A stretch of DNA of 12,575 bases, from contig CAIXSC010000405.1 of NCBI GenBank assembly GCA_903921945.1, forward strand, positions 1 to 12,575. The letters run 5' to 3'. Positions 1 through 7,748 of the stretch are shown piece by piece. The position numbers and the translations under genes were made by a program. Numbering within the stretch: position 1 is the stretch's first letter; each line of letters starts with the position of its first letter. Origin of the DNA: an uncultured Planctomycetaceae bacterium (GTDB lineage: Bacteria > Planctomycetota > Planctomycetia > Pirellulales > Pirellulaceae). Under the pieces are notes generated by a model. The model was not told where the DNA came from, did not search any database, and saw nothing but the letters and a program-made list of their open reading frames with translations.

Positions 1-1460
1 CTGAAGTCGAACACGTTCGCATCATCCGTGCCCGTGAGGAATCTTCCACCCGCGACAATCCGCTCCAGGGAGAGGGTTCGCGTGCTCGTTCCACCAAATT
101 CCTCAAGCACCACGTAATCGTCAGGTTCGCCAACGAATTCCAGCGTGTCGCTGCCGGCGCCGCCGCTCAGTGTGTCAGCGGCCGCTTGGTCTCCGCGAAT
201 TCGAAGAATGTCGTTACCCTCTTCTCCCCTAACAACATCCTCGCCAGCCTCTCCGTTTAAAATATCACTTCCAAGCCCACCCGAAAGGGTGTCGTCTCCG
301 TCGTCGGGGGTGGGCGCGTCCGCGTTGGTATCCCCGAAAAGCATGTCATCTCCGCCTTGGCCGCTTAGCAAATCGTCACCGGCCCCACCTTTCAATACAT
401 CTCGACCATCACCACCGATGAGCGTGTCGTCGCCGACAAGGCCCGAAAGGACATCATCGCCAAGACCACCCTGAATGACATCCACGCCCTCGCCGCCCGA
501 GATGGTGTCATTCCCGTCACCGCCCATCAAGCTAAACGGCAACGAAATGGGCGTAGCGACGCTTCCGATGGAGATCGTGTCACTACCCGCTTGGCCATTG
601 ATGGTGATCTGATCGGACGGTGAGATCAAATCGCGCACGGCTTCAACAGCGAATGTACCATTGTCACCGCCCATATTGATAACGATCGACGTCGCGTCGC
701 TGGTATTGATCAATGTGGATGCGAAAGTCGCGCCAGACACCGCCGCGCTTTGGAGCGAAATGCCGTCGGTCTCTGAGTCGACGGCGAGCACTCCGCGATC
801 ACCGCGTCCCGGCAAGTTGAACACAGCATTGGTGACATTTCGAAGCACCAGTGCCGACGCATCGGCGTTTTCCACATTGGTGAATCCGACGGATCCCGCC
901 GATCCGGCGACTCGCACTGATCCAGCATATTGGATGGATGTGGTGGGCGAGTAATCCACGGTGACTACACCAGAGCCCGGGTACTCAATTGCGAGGAAAT
1001 CATCGTCGTCCGCGTCGTTAAGGACGGTGTAAGAAATGCCGCCGGCCACGGTTGGATCGCCATTAGGTGTAGGCGTTGGACTTGAGCCGGAGATGCTAGC
1101 GTTCCAAGTGACAATCAGGGCGTTGGCGCCACCAGCCAGGTCAACGATGATCTGGCCTGTGATGGCCGAACTGGGCACGCTCACCCAATTGTCGTCGGAG
1201 GTTTGACCTACGCCATCCGCATCAATACCGGAGTCACTGTAGGCGACGATGTTGGTGCCGGAACGGTACAAAAACACTAAGTCGTCCTCGGATCCGGCCG
1301 AATCGGTGACGAGGAAGTTGCCGCTGGAGTCAAGGCCGGCAAGGAGTGTCGCCAGCAGGTCGCGATTCTCGAGCGACTCGAATCGCAGCCGATTCGCAGG
1401 GCGTTGGCGATTTTGGCGACGACGGGAGGAAAACGAGCGTAAAGGATTGAATCGCTTCAT
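1..1460 (-). CDS. RTX-repeat calcium-binding surface/secreted protein, paralog A (3' truncated by window edge)
   Basis: An open frame runs from ATG at 1460 to the left edge without a stop; 486 residues are visible and the C-terminus lies outside. The N-terminus is Arg-rich and carries LENRDLLA at residues 30-37, which fits the LExRxLL-type motif seen at the start of many large planctomycete extracellular proteins. Residues ~39-290 form a non-repeat module closely similar to the upstream neighbour (shared YRSG, IVAYSD, ADGVGQT, GDPTV, VTVDY, FNLPG, TFAST). RTX-type GGxGxDxLx nonapeptides fill ~290-436, and the visible part ends in a linker ending ANVFDF. Known for the family: Ca2+ binds between stacked nonapeptides and folds a parallel beta-roll outside the cell. 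The start is supported by the motif position; the ribosome site is weak (AAGG about 11 bases upstream). It lies 99 bases downstream of paralog B on the same strand, so an operon is likely. The biological target is unknown. Confidence 0.9.
   Translation of the reverse strand, partial: MKRFNPLRSFSSRRRQNRQRPANRLRFESLENRDLLATLLAGLDSSGNFLVTDSAGSEDDLVFLYRSGTNIVAYSDSGIDADGVGQTSDDNWVSVPSSAITGQIIVDLAGGANALIVTWNASISGSSPTPTPNGDPTVAGGISYTVLNDADDDDFLAIEYPGSGVVTVDYSPTTSIQYAGSVRVAGSAGSVGFTNVENADASALVLRNVTNAVFNLPGRGDRGVLAVDSETDGISLQSAAVSGATFASTLINTSDATSIVINMGGDNGTFAVEAVRDLISPSDQITINGQAGSDTISIGSVATPISLPFSLMGGDGNDTISGGEGVDVIQGGLGDDVLSGLVGDDTLIGGDGRDVLKGGAGDDLLSGQGGDDMLFGDTNADAPTPDDGDDTLSGGLGSDILNGEAGEDVVRGEEGNDILRIRGDQAAADTLSGGAGSDTLEFVGEPDDYVVLEEFGGTSTRTLSLERIVAGGRFLTGTDDANVFDF
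153..593 (-). repeat. RTX nonapeptide repeat block of paralog A
   Basis: Residues ~290-436 are degenerate tandem units of about 27 bases encoding GGxGxDxLx (examples: GGDGNDTIS, GGLGDDVLS, GGAGDDLLS, GGAGSDTLE). A short insert rich in Asp, Ala and Pro (around residues 377-387) interrupts the run. The DNA copies have diverged, so this is a protein-level repeat and not a recent DNA duplication. Confidence 0.85.
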
Positions 1461-1487
1461 GGTAGTAAAGCCTTACATGGAACGCTG

Positions 1488-1544
1488 CTGGCGGCCGGAC
1501 GCCGGACTTCGCGTCCGTCATGCATTCGACGCCGCGGCCGCCAG
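1488..1544. other. Nested inverted repeats between the two RTX genes
   Basis: A perfect 10-bp inverted repeat, CTGGCGGCCG (1488-1497) and CGGCCGCCAG (1535-1544), encloses a second one, CGGACGC (1496-1502) and GCGTCCG (1511-1517) with an 8-base loop. Both sit in the 99-base gap after the stop of paralog B and before the ATG of paralog A. No T-run follows on the minus strand, so this is not a classical intrinsic terminator. It could act as an mRNA-processing or attenuation structure that sets the relative level of the two proteins (inference). Confidence 0.45.
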
Positions 1545-1559
1545 AATGGTAAGAAAATA

Positions 1560-4004
1560 TTACGAGCCGAGACCGTCACCATCCGTGAAGATAAAGGCGG
1601 AACGCCGCGGCTTGGTTCGCAGCGAGCCTTTCAAGAGAACTGTCTTTCCACTGCTACTCTGGGTCAATTCCAAGCCATCTTCAGTCCGCACCGACTGAAT
1701 GGCCGCGTAGTCCGTGCTGTAGGCGCCGCGGGAAAACCCTTCGTACCTCAGGAAATCATTGCGGAAATCGGTTACGACATCGATTTCGCTGTTATCGCCT
1801 GGCGAGTTTTGGAAGATGAAGTAGTCCAGCGAGTCCCCGCCCGTCAACGTGTCGGCTCCATCGTCTCCGAACAGCGAGTCGACTCCGCCTCCACCGTTTA
1901 GCGAATCGTCGCCCGCTCCGCCCCGCAAAATATCGTTGCCCAGTCCCCCATAAATCTCGTCGTCACCCGCGTCGCCAAAGATGCGGTCGACGGAGGAACT
2001 GCCATAGATTAGATCATCACCATCGCCGCCGCGGATGGCGGAGACCCGTACCAGCATCAACGATGCTGCGGCAGGGCGGCGGAAATCAAAGGTGTTATCG
2101 TCAACCGTGCCGAAAATGTCCTGGTTGTTTCCATGGATGACTTCGAATCCATTGGTACGCCCGTCGAATCCGTTGAGCACCAAAGGACTATTAGCGGTGT
2201 TGACGAAGGTGTCATTTCCCGATCCGCCATTGATCACATCCCCGGCGGACTCGGAAGAGCGAGTTTCAATGGTGTCATTGCCCGCTCCGCCTTGGATCGT
2301 GTCGTCGCCCAAACCTCCATTGATTGTATCGAGGCCCGTTCCACCGTCGATCGAGTCGGCGCCGGAACCGCCGTAGAGGCGATCATTGCCGCCGCCACCC
2401 ATGATCAAGTCGTCATCATCACTCGAGATGAACGATGTCGGGCTATTGCCGTAGATCGTGTCATGGCCCGATGTGCCAATGATCGTGTCGTCGCCGGACA
2501 AGCCATAAATGCCAAGCACGTTGACAATGGTCACGCGGCTCAAATCGAACGTGTTGGCGAGGGCGGTTCCCTCCAAGGCGCGGCCCCGGCCGTTGATCCG
2601 CTCGATCGATACCGAAAACTCGTCCTCGCCGCCGAAATTCGCGAGCACCACATTCGCGTCGCCAATGAACTCCAGCGAGTCGATTCCCGCCCCGCCGTTC
2701 ATGTCGTCGCAACTCTCGTCGCCATTCGCCTGGTCGCCGAGAATCTGAATGATGTCAGCCCCTTCGTTGCCACGGATTTCGTCGATGCCCGCGCCGCCGT
2801 TGAGGATGTCATTGCCGATTCCGCCGGCGAGCGAATCGTTGCCGACCCCGCCTTCGAGTCGGTCGTCACCCTGGTCGCCGGCAAGCGTGTCGTCTCCCGC
2901 CTCGCCGAGGATTCGATCGCGTCCGCTGCCGCCACTGATGGCATCATCGCCATCGCCGCCGCGAAGGGTGTCTTCGTTCCCGCCACCATTCAAAACATCG
3001 TTACCGGCGCCGCCGCCTAGATTGTCATTTCCCTCGTCTCCTTGGAGAGTAACACCCAGGGTCACCGGCGAATCGGCTGTGCCGACATTGATGGTGTCAT
3101 TTCCAAGGTTGCCATTTACGATGACGAAGTCAGAGTTCTCGTCGTCGCCCCGGATCGCCGACACCACAAAATTGCCGTTGTCCCGGCCCATGTTCACCGT
3201 GACGGCGATCTCCGCGTCGGTGACGACAACCGTGGAGGCAAAGGTGCCGCCAGCCGATCGGTTGCTACGCAGCAAGACCGCATCGAAGCCCCCTAAATCC
3301 GCGACTCCCAGCTCACCCGAATCGGCGAGCCCAGGAAGGTTGAACTCCACTTCCGTGATGCCAATCAAGGCCAAGGGCGCTCCCTCGGCATTGTCGACAT
3401 TCGCGAAACTGATGTCCCCCGCAGCTCCCGCGACGCTGACGGTTCCGGAATACCGCGGGACAATGGCGGTTGCGTAATCCACAGTCACCGGGCTGTCTGA
3501 AGGCGGAATGATGGTCAGGGAATCGTCCGCTTCGCCATCGCTGGTCACGGAAAAGAAAATCCCTCGCGACACCGTCGGATCGCCTTCCTCATCAGGAACC
3601 GGCGCTTCATCATCATCGATCGTGGCGCTCCAATCGATGGCCAGGTTGTTACTGCCACCCTTCAGATCGACAATGATCCGCCCCGTGATCAACTCTGCGG
3701 AAACACTCACCGCGTTGCCAGCTTCCGTCTGGCCGACACCGTCCGCCTCAATGCCAGCATCGCTGTACGCCACGATTTCATCGCCGGATCGGTAGATCAG
3801 GACGAAGTCGTTCATGGATCCCGTGGAATCGGTGATGCGAAAGTTTCCGGCCTCGTCAAGCCCCGCCAGCAGCGAGGAACCGGAAGCCATCGTCCGGCGC
3901 GTCTCCAGTCGCTCGCTTCCTAACAGCCGAGCCCAATTCCGCCGCGCGCCGCAAGCCCGCTTTCGCCGCCGAGCATCCCATGCCTCAATAATGCCATGCA
4001 ACAT
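1560..4004 (-). CDS. RTX-repeat calcium-binding surface/secreted protein, paralog B (complete)
   Basis: 814 residues, start ATG at 4004, TAA at 1560-1562. GAGG at 4013-4016 lies 8 bases before the ATG. An Arg-rich N-terminus leads to RLETRRTMA (32-40), a variant of the planctomycete LExRxLL-like export motif; no ordinary signal peptide is seen. Residues ~45-296 are the non-repeat module shared with paralog A. RTX nonapeptides follow in three blocks (about 297-425, 497-580 and 655-735), separated by two related linkers ending NTFDLS (484-489) and NTFDFR (637-642). The end (SEIDVVTDF, 739-747, then a short tail) resembles the segment after the beta-roll of serralysin-type RTX proteins. Known for the family: Ca2+-dependent folding outside the cell, often after type I secretion; no transporter gene is in the window. 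No protease, lipase or adhesin domain is recognised, so the role is unknown. It is probably the first gene of a two-gene unit with paralog A. Confidence 0.92.
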   Translation of the reverse strand: MLHGIIEAWDARRRKRACGARRNWARLLGSERLETRRTMASGSSLLAGLDEAGNFRITDSTGSMNDFVLIYRSGDEIVAYSDAGIEADGVGQTEAGNAVSVSAELITGRIIVDLKGGSNNLAIDWSATIDDDEAPVPDEEGDPTVSRGIFFSVTSDGEADDSLTIIPPSDSPVTVDYATAIVPRYSGTVSVAGAAGDISFANVDNAEGAPLALIGITEVEFNLPGLADSGELGVADLGGFDAVLLRSNRSAGGTFASTVVVTDAEIAVTVNMGRDNGNFVVSAIRGDDENSDFVIVNGNLGNDTINVGTADSPVTLGVTLQGDEGNDNLGGGAGNDVLNGGGNEDTLRGGDGDDAISGGSGRDRILGEAGDDTLAGDQGDDRLEGGVGNDSLAGGIGNDILNGGAGIDEIRGNEGADIIQILGDQANGDESCDDMNGGAGIDSLEFIGDANVVLANFGGEDEFSVSIERINGRGRALEGTALANTFDLSRVTIVNVLGIYGLSGDDTIIGTSGHDTIYGNSPTSFISSDDDDLIMGGGGNDRLYGGSGADSIDGGTGLDTINGGLGDDTIQGGAGNDTIETRSSESAGDVINGGSGNDTFVNTANSPLVLNGFDGRTNGFEVIHGNNQDIFGTVDDNTFDFRRPAAASLMLVRVSAIRGGDGDDLIYGSSSVDRIFGDAGDDEIYGGLGNDILRGGAGDDSLNGGGGVDSLFGDDGADTLTGGDSLDYFIFQNSPGDNSEIDVVTDFRNDFLRYEGFSRGAYSTDYAAIQSVRTEDGLELTQSSSGKTVLLKGSLRTKPRRSAFIFTDGDGLGS
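1800..3116 (-). repeat. Three RTX nonapeptide blocks of paralog B
   Basis: GGxGxDxLx units occur in three runs: about 2730-3116 (residues 297-425), 2265-2516 (497-580) and 1800-2042 (655-735). Typical units are GGAGNDVLN, GGVGNDSLA, GGLGDDTIQ and GGAGDDSLN. The reverse strand of such repeats stays open for long stretches and yields spurious Pro/Ser-rich reading frames, which should not be annotated. Confidence 0.88.
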
Positions 4005-4062
4005 CGCACAATCCTCTAGAGATGAGCCATCAATCCTGACGGGGGATCACCAAACCGGGGTT

Positions 4063-4091
4063 ATGCTAGCGAGTAAATGGTGGTTTTTCAA
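4063..4091 (-). promoter_or_regulatory. Putative sigma70-like promoter for the RTX gene pair
   Basis: On the minus strand TTGAAA (4086-4091) is followed after 17 bases by TAGCAT (4063-4068), 5/6 and 4/6 matches to the consensus boxes at ideal spacing. The -10 box lies about 58 bases upstream of the ATG at 4004, and the stretch around it is more AT-rich than the coding DNA. The promoter is predicted by eye only. Confidence 0.4.
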
Positions 4092-4209
4092 TCGGAATTT
4101 AGGAATTATAGGGGGAATATCGGATGCGCCGGATCTTCCGTTTAGGCCGACTTTGATGATTGGGGCGATTGAGGCGATGGTAAGAATCTCGCTTGGCAGC
4201 CCGCTGGCA

Positions 4210-4236
4210 AGTCGAGCCGTTGACGGCAGCCCGACT
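4210..4236. other. Imperfect hairpin downstream of the double sulfatase gene
   Basis: Minus-strand AGTCG and CGACT arms flank an inner GCCG-TCAA-CGGC stem, with a 4-base bulge on one side. It lies about 32 bases past the sulfatase stop codon. No T-run follows, so termination is uncertain. The rest of the 264-base gap (4005-4268) holds the predicted promoter and no gene. Confidence 0.3.
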
Positions 4237-4268
4237 CGCAGATTCTGACGACCAAATACGATCACTCG

Positions 4269-7200
4269 TTAGGGGATGGTTAAATCCACCGGAAAGACGG
4301 TGTTTTCCGCCGTTTCGGCTCGCAGGATCCGTTCGGCTTCCCGGATGGACTCGACGCGTGATGCCGCGAGGTCGTGCCGCTCTCCGCGATCCGTCGCTAG
4401 GTCGTACAGTTCCCAGGGGCCAGGCGTCTTCGTCTTCAGGCGTTGGCGGACCGCCTTCAGCATCCCCATGCGAACCGCGACTTGGCCGCCATACTCGGGA
4501 AAGACCCAGACCATCGGTTTTCGAGTCGCGGGGGCGACGCCGCCACGCAACACGGACCACAGGCTCTGGCCGTCCACGCCCGGCGGAGTCTTGAATCCTA
4601 GCGCTTCACACAGCGTCGGCATCCAATCCGCGAAGTAACTCGGAGCGTCGCTTGTTGATCCGGCGGGAATCGTTCCCGGCAGCGAGGCGATCAGGGGAAC
4701 TCGAAGGCCGCCCTCGTAAACGCTGCCTTTGTAGCCGCGCAAATCCGCGGTGCTGGCGAAGAACTTCGCGTCCACACCTCCCACGTGGAACACGGGGTCG
4801 CCGGGGTGGGCGTGGGTCGTGCCGTTGTCGCTGGAGAACACGATCAAAGTGCGTTCGCGCAGCCGGTGATGTTCGAGCACCCCGAGGATGCGGCCGACAT
4901 AGCTGTCTAAATCCGCGATCATTGCGGCATAGCCGGCCCGGGGCCGGGGGTGAGGTGTATAGCCGCACTGTCCCCGATACGGTTTGTCATCCCACTCCCG
5001 GGGAAACTTGTCGACGGCTGCGGGCAAGGGATGCATGGCCACGTGCGGTTCGATGAACGGCAGATACAGGAAGAATGGTTGAACCGACCGCTTGCCCGCT
5101 TGCTCATTCAGGAATCGCTCAGCCTCCGCGATGATCCGATGCGGCGCGTACTGTTGTCCCTGCCAGTCGGCGAGCCGGATTTCGCCGGTCGGCGGTTTGG
5201 GATGGCCGGACACGGCTGGGGAATTTAGCGGCACTCGTTCCGCGTTTCGCCACAGATGGCTGGGGAAATAACTGTGGGCAACGGCTTGGCAGTTGTAGCC
5301 GAAAAACAGGTCGAAACCCTGCCGATTGGGATCGCCCGTGCTACCGACCGGTCCCAAGCCCCATTTGCCGAACGCCGCGGTCGCGTAGCCTGCTTGCTGG
5401 AAGAGTTCCGCCAACGTCACCGCTTCGGTGGTCAGAGGATGCTGTCCTTCGTCAAACTGGGGAAAGGCGGCTTTCGCCTGTCGGTTTCCGCGGATTTCGG
5501 CGTGTCCCAAATGTTTGCCCGTCATCAACACGCAGCGTGACGGCGCGCAAACGGGCGCTCCCGAGTAGTGCTGCGTAAGCCGCATTCCCTGAGCCGCTAG
5601 CCGATCGATGTGCGGGGTCGGAATCTTCTTTTGTCCGAAGCAACCTGTCTCGGCCCAACCCAGATCGTCCGCCAAAATGAACACGACGTTCAAACGTGGG
5701 TTGTCGCCGGATGACCGCCGGGTTGCCGCTTGGCTGGCATCGACCGGTCCTGCCATGGGCGGTGTCTCAAAGAACCGTCCCTCGTCGATCAGACGGGGAT
5801 CGCCGGTGCGTTGCAATTCGTCCATCAGTCGCCGTTCCAAGGCGGCTCGCTGCCCGGCGTATTCGGCCTCGCCCGCCACATTGCGGACCTGATGGGGGTC
5901 GCGCCGCAAATCGTACAGTTCCTCACGGGGCCGTTTCCCGTAAGCCAGGTCGAATAGCGGCTTCCACTTCGGGTCCGCGCGGCGCGCGACGAGCCATGCC
6001 TTCGCCGGTCCCGCGTCCTCGTCCGGCAAAGTCACGCGGGTTTGCTCGGAAACTTCGCGATCGGTCGGTGGTTCGCCGTCGTACAGTCGATACGGATCGC
6101 CAAGGGGCCAGCGTTCGGGGTGGAAGTTCACGATGTACAGGAAATCGCGGGTGCGAATGGCCCGTTGCGGATACGGAGCGAAGTCGGCCCGCGCATTCTC
6201 CACATGGCGTTCGCGACCGATGAACACGGCGTCCCAAGCGTTCGCATCCGCTGCCTGGACCGTTTTCGATGCGTCCGCGGACATCGGAGTTGGAGTCGGC
6301 GATGAAGTCGGCGCCGGCGGCGACGGTGAAGTTGGCGATGGCGCGGGATCGGGCGATGACGGTGGCGATGAGGCCGTTGCCGTCGCTCCCGCCATGACGG
6401 CCGTCAAATCGCGGCCCGTCATCGCGGCCGGAACACTGACACCGGCCGACTTCAAAAAGGTCGGGGCCAGATCAACCAGGCTTACCAAACCATCGAACAC
6501 TTGCCCCGGACGCACGCCAGGACCGCGCATCGCCAGCGATACGCTTGCGCCAAAGTCGTAGAGATTGCATTTGCCGTGTGGAAAGCCCGGCGCGCCATGG
6601 TCGCCGCTGGCCACCACCAGCGTGTTTTCCAGTTCGCCGATTTCCGCGAGCCTCTCGAGCAGAACCCCGAGTGCGGCATCGAACGCCTGCACTTCGCCGA
6701 AATAGTCGGCCAAGTCCTCGCGGATCTCCGGTTCGTCGGCGAGAAACGGCGGCATCTTTCCGCGGAGCTCGTTGGGTTCCAAGCCCCACAGGCGTTTGCC
6801 CGAGCCGCGTTGCCATTGACGATGCACATTGGTCGGTCCGAACCAATAGAGGAACGGCTGGCCTTGGGGGCGGGCGGCCAGGAAGGCGTCGAAGTTCGCC
6901 CGCACCTCGGCGTACAGCGACTGCTTGGCCTGTTCGAGCGATCGGCCGTTAGCCAGCATTTTGGAAACGTTTTCCGAGAACTGGTTGAAGCGGCCGCCCG
7001 CCTTTTCATAGGCGTGTTTGCCCGCGCCAAACGGCGCGTCGCCCGGTGTTCCCGGGCTCCAAACTTTGTAGGTTTCGCCGATGTGGTAACCGGCGTCGCG
7101 GAGCATCAACGGGAACGCGGCGTGCTTCTCCTCCCAGACGGCTCCGCGAAGAATGGCCCCGCGGCCGGTCCGCCAGAAGTGCTGGCCGCTCACGAGCGCG

Positions 7201-7571
7201 CTGCGGCACGGCGTGCAGGACGGCGCCGACACGAACGCGCGACGGAACACGAGTCCTTCGCGCGCCAGCCGATCGAAGTTGGGCGTTTTCAAGAGGTCGT
7301 TGACGGTGCCCGGACCGTCGAGCCGAGCGTAGGTGCTGGCGAACCGCCCCCAGTCGTCCGCGAACGCGAAGAGGATGTTCGGGCGTCGCGTCGCCGTTGG
7401 GGCGTTGGCTGCGTTCCCAGCCTTGGGAACCGCGGATTCCTCGGCTCGCGCCGGGTCCGTGCCGGCAAGCAGCGCAGCCGCAATCGCGATCGCGCGAGCC
7501 CACCCGAAGTTGGCTCGTCCCGAAACCTTCCGCGTCGGCTCACCGCGCGTCCCTTCGTTGCCACGTTTCAT
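4269..7571 (-). CDS. Exported double sulfatase: two type I sulfatase units fused in one chain
   Basis: 1100 residues. The ATG at 7571 has a perfect AAGGAGG (7581-7587) 9 bases upstream. A long basic n-region leads to a hydrophobic core (AIAIAAALLAG, 27-37) and a likely signal cleavage after ARA at 43. Unit 1 (~63-600): metal-site Asp in FADDWG (D72, D73), formylglycine motif C119-TPCR, GDHG (D324, H325), K334. Unit 2 (~625-1100): LADDLG (D635, D636), C675-APSR, GKWG (K736), EPH (H843), SSDNG (D915, N916), K948. Both units look catalytically complete. Known for the family: the motif Cys is converted to formylglycine and hydrolyses sulfate esters or sulfamates with Ca2+; the substrate cannot be read from sequence. 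Unit 1 resembles the planctomycete group near N-sulfoglucosamine sulfohydrolases, unit 2 the arylsulfatase A-like group (inference). No second signal peptide or start lies at the junction (~605-625), which argues for a true fusion. A Pro/Ser/Thr linker interrupts unit 1. Confidence 0.95.
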   Translation of the reverse strand: MKRGNEGTRGEPTRKVSGRANFGWARAIAIAAALLAGTDPARAEESAVPKAGNAANAPTATRRPNILFAFADDWGRFASTYARLDGPGTVNDLLKTPNFDRLAREGLVFRRAFVSAPSCTPCRSALVSGQHFWRTGRGAILRGAVWEEKHAAFPLMLRDAGYHIGETYKVWSPGTPGDAPFGAGKHAYEKAGGRFNQFSENVSKMLANGRSLEQAKQSLYAEVRANFDAFLAARPQGQPFLYWFGPTNVHRQWQRGSGKRLWGLEPNELRGKMPPFLADEPEIREDLADYFGEVQAFDAALGVLLERLAEIGELENTLVVASGDHGAPGFPHGKCNLYDFGASVSLAMRGPGVRPGQVFDGLVSLVDLAPTFLKSAGVSVPAAMTGRDLTAVMAGATATASSPPSSPDPAPSPTSPSPPAPTSSPTPTPMSADASKTVQAADANAWDAVFIGRERHVENARADFAPYPQRAIRTRDFLYIVNFHPERWPLGDPYRLYDGEPPTDREVSEQTRVTLPDEDAGPAKAWLVARRADPKWKPLFDLAYGKRPREELYDLRRDPHQVRNVAGEAEYAGQRAALERRLMDELQRTGDPRLIDEGRFFETPPMAGPVDASQAATRRSSGDNPRLNVVFILADDLGWAETGCFGQKKIPTPHIDRLAAQGMRLTQHYSGAPVCAPSRCVLMTGKHLGHAEIRGNRQAKAAFPQFDEGQHPLTTEAVTLAELFQQAGYATAAFGKWGLGPVGSTGDPNRQGFDLFFGYNCQAVAHSYFPSHLWRNAERVPLNSPAVSGHPKPPTGEIRLADWQGQQYAPHRIIAEAERFLNEQAGKRSVQPFFLYLPFIEPHVAMHPLPAAVDKFPREWDDKPYRGQCGYTPHPRPRAGYAAMIADLDSYVGRILGVLEHHRLRERTLIVFSSDNGTTHAHPGDPVFHVGGVDAKFFASTADLRGYKGSVYEGGLRVPLIASLPGTIPAGSTSDAPSYFADWMPTLCEALGFKTPPGVDGQSLWSVLRGGVAPATRKPMVWVFPEYGGQVAVRMGMLKAVRQRLKTKTPGPWELYDLATDRGERHDLAASRVESIREAERILRAETAENTVFPVDLTIP
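6282..6383 (-). repeat. Low-complexity Pro/Ser/Thr linker coding segment inside sulfatase unit 1
   Basis: Residues 397-430 are almost only P, S, T, A and D, encoded by degenerate 6-12 base units built on GGCGAT on the plus strand. It separates the catalytic part of unit 1 (ends near MTGRDLTAVMAG) from its C-terminal part (starts near WDAVFIGRERH). The simple-sequence make-up suggests growth by slippage and variable length between strains (inference). Confidence 0.75.
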
Positions 7572-7706
7572 CGTCGACCGCCTCCTTCGAATGACCTTTT
7601 GGCTTGAGTCGAATAGTGTAACAAATGCGGTGTTGTGTCTTGGCGTTCGTCACTACCTCCATCCCTCGGTCAGCGCGGGTGGCAGTTGGGACGGCAAGCC
7701 GATATT

Positions 7707-7725
7707 GTGACGTAGTGAGCGTCAC
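7707..7725. promoter_or_regulatory. Palindrome in the divergent intergenic region, possible operator
   Basis: GTGACG (7707-7712) and CGTCAC (7720-7725) form a 6-bp palindrome with a 7-base spacer, 23 bases before the ATG of the cytochrome/dehydrogenase gene, within the 177-base region between the two divergent genes. A related GTAGTGACG copy lies on the minus strand at 7648-7656. The position would suit a regulator controlling both genes, or a hairpin in the plus-strand leader. I found no convincing -35/-10 pair for either gene; TACACT (7615-7620, minus) is the best isolated -10-like box on the sulfatase side. Confidence 0.3.
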
Positions 7726-7748
7726 GCCCGCCCCGGAGAATTGCCGTC

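Noticed and set aside
153..593. Possible CRISPR array or DNA tandem repeat in the RTX regions
   Set aside because: The periodicity is about 27 bases with no constant repeat or unique spacers. It is explained by nonapeptide coding.
2133..3477. Long plus-strand frames (295 and 242 residues) opposite paralog B
   Set aside because: They are mirror images of the RTX-coding repeats, with repetitive Pro/Ser- or Asp/Arg-rich products and no start context. The minus-strand protein has clear family motifs.
4210..4236. Hairpin after the sulfatase gene as an intrinsic terminator
   Set aside because: The stem is bulged and not followed by a T-run. It was kept only as a low-confidence structure.
6501..7607. 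A 368-residue plus-strand frame opposite the sulfatase N-terminal region
   Set aside because: It is antisense to conserved sulfatase motifs, crosses the sulfatase ribosome site, and has no recognisable domain. Such frames are common in GC-rich DNA.
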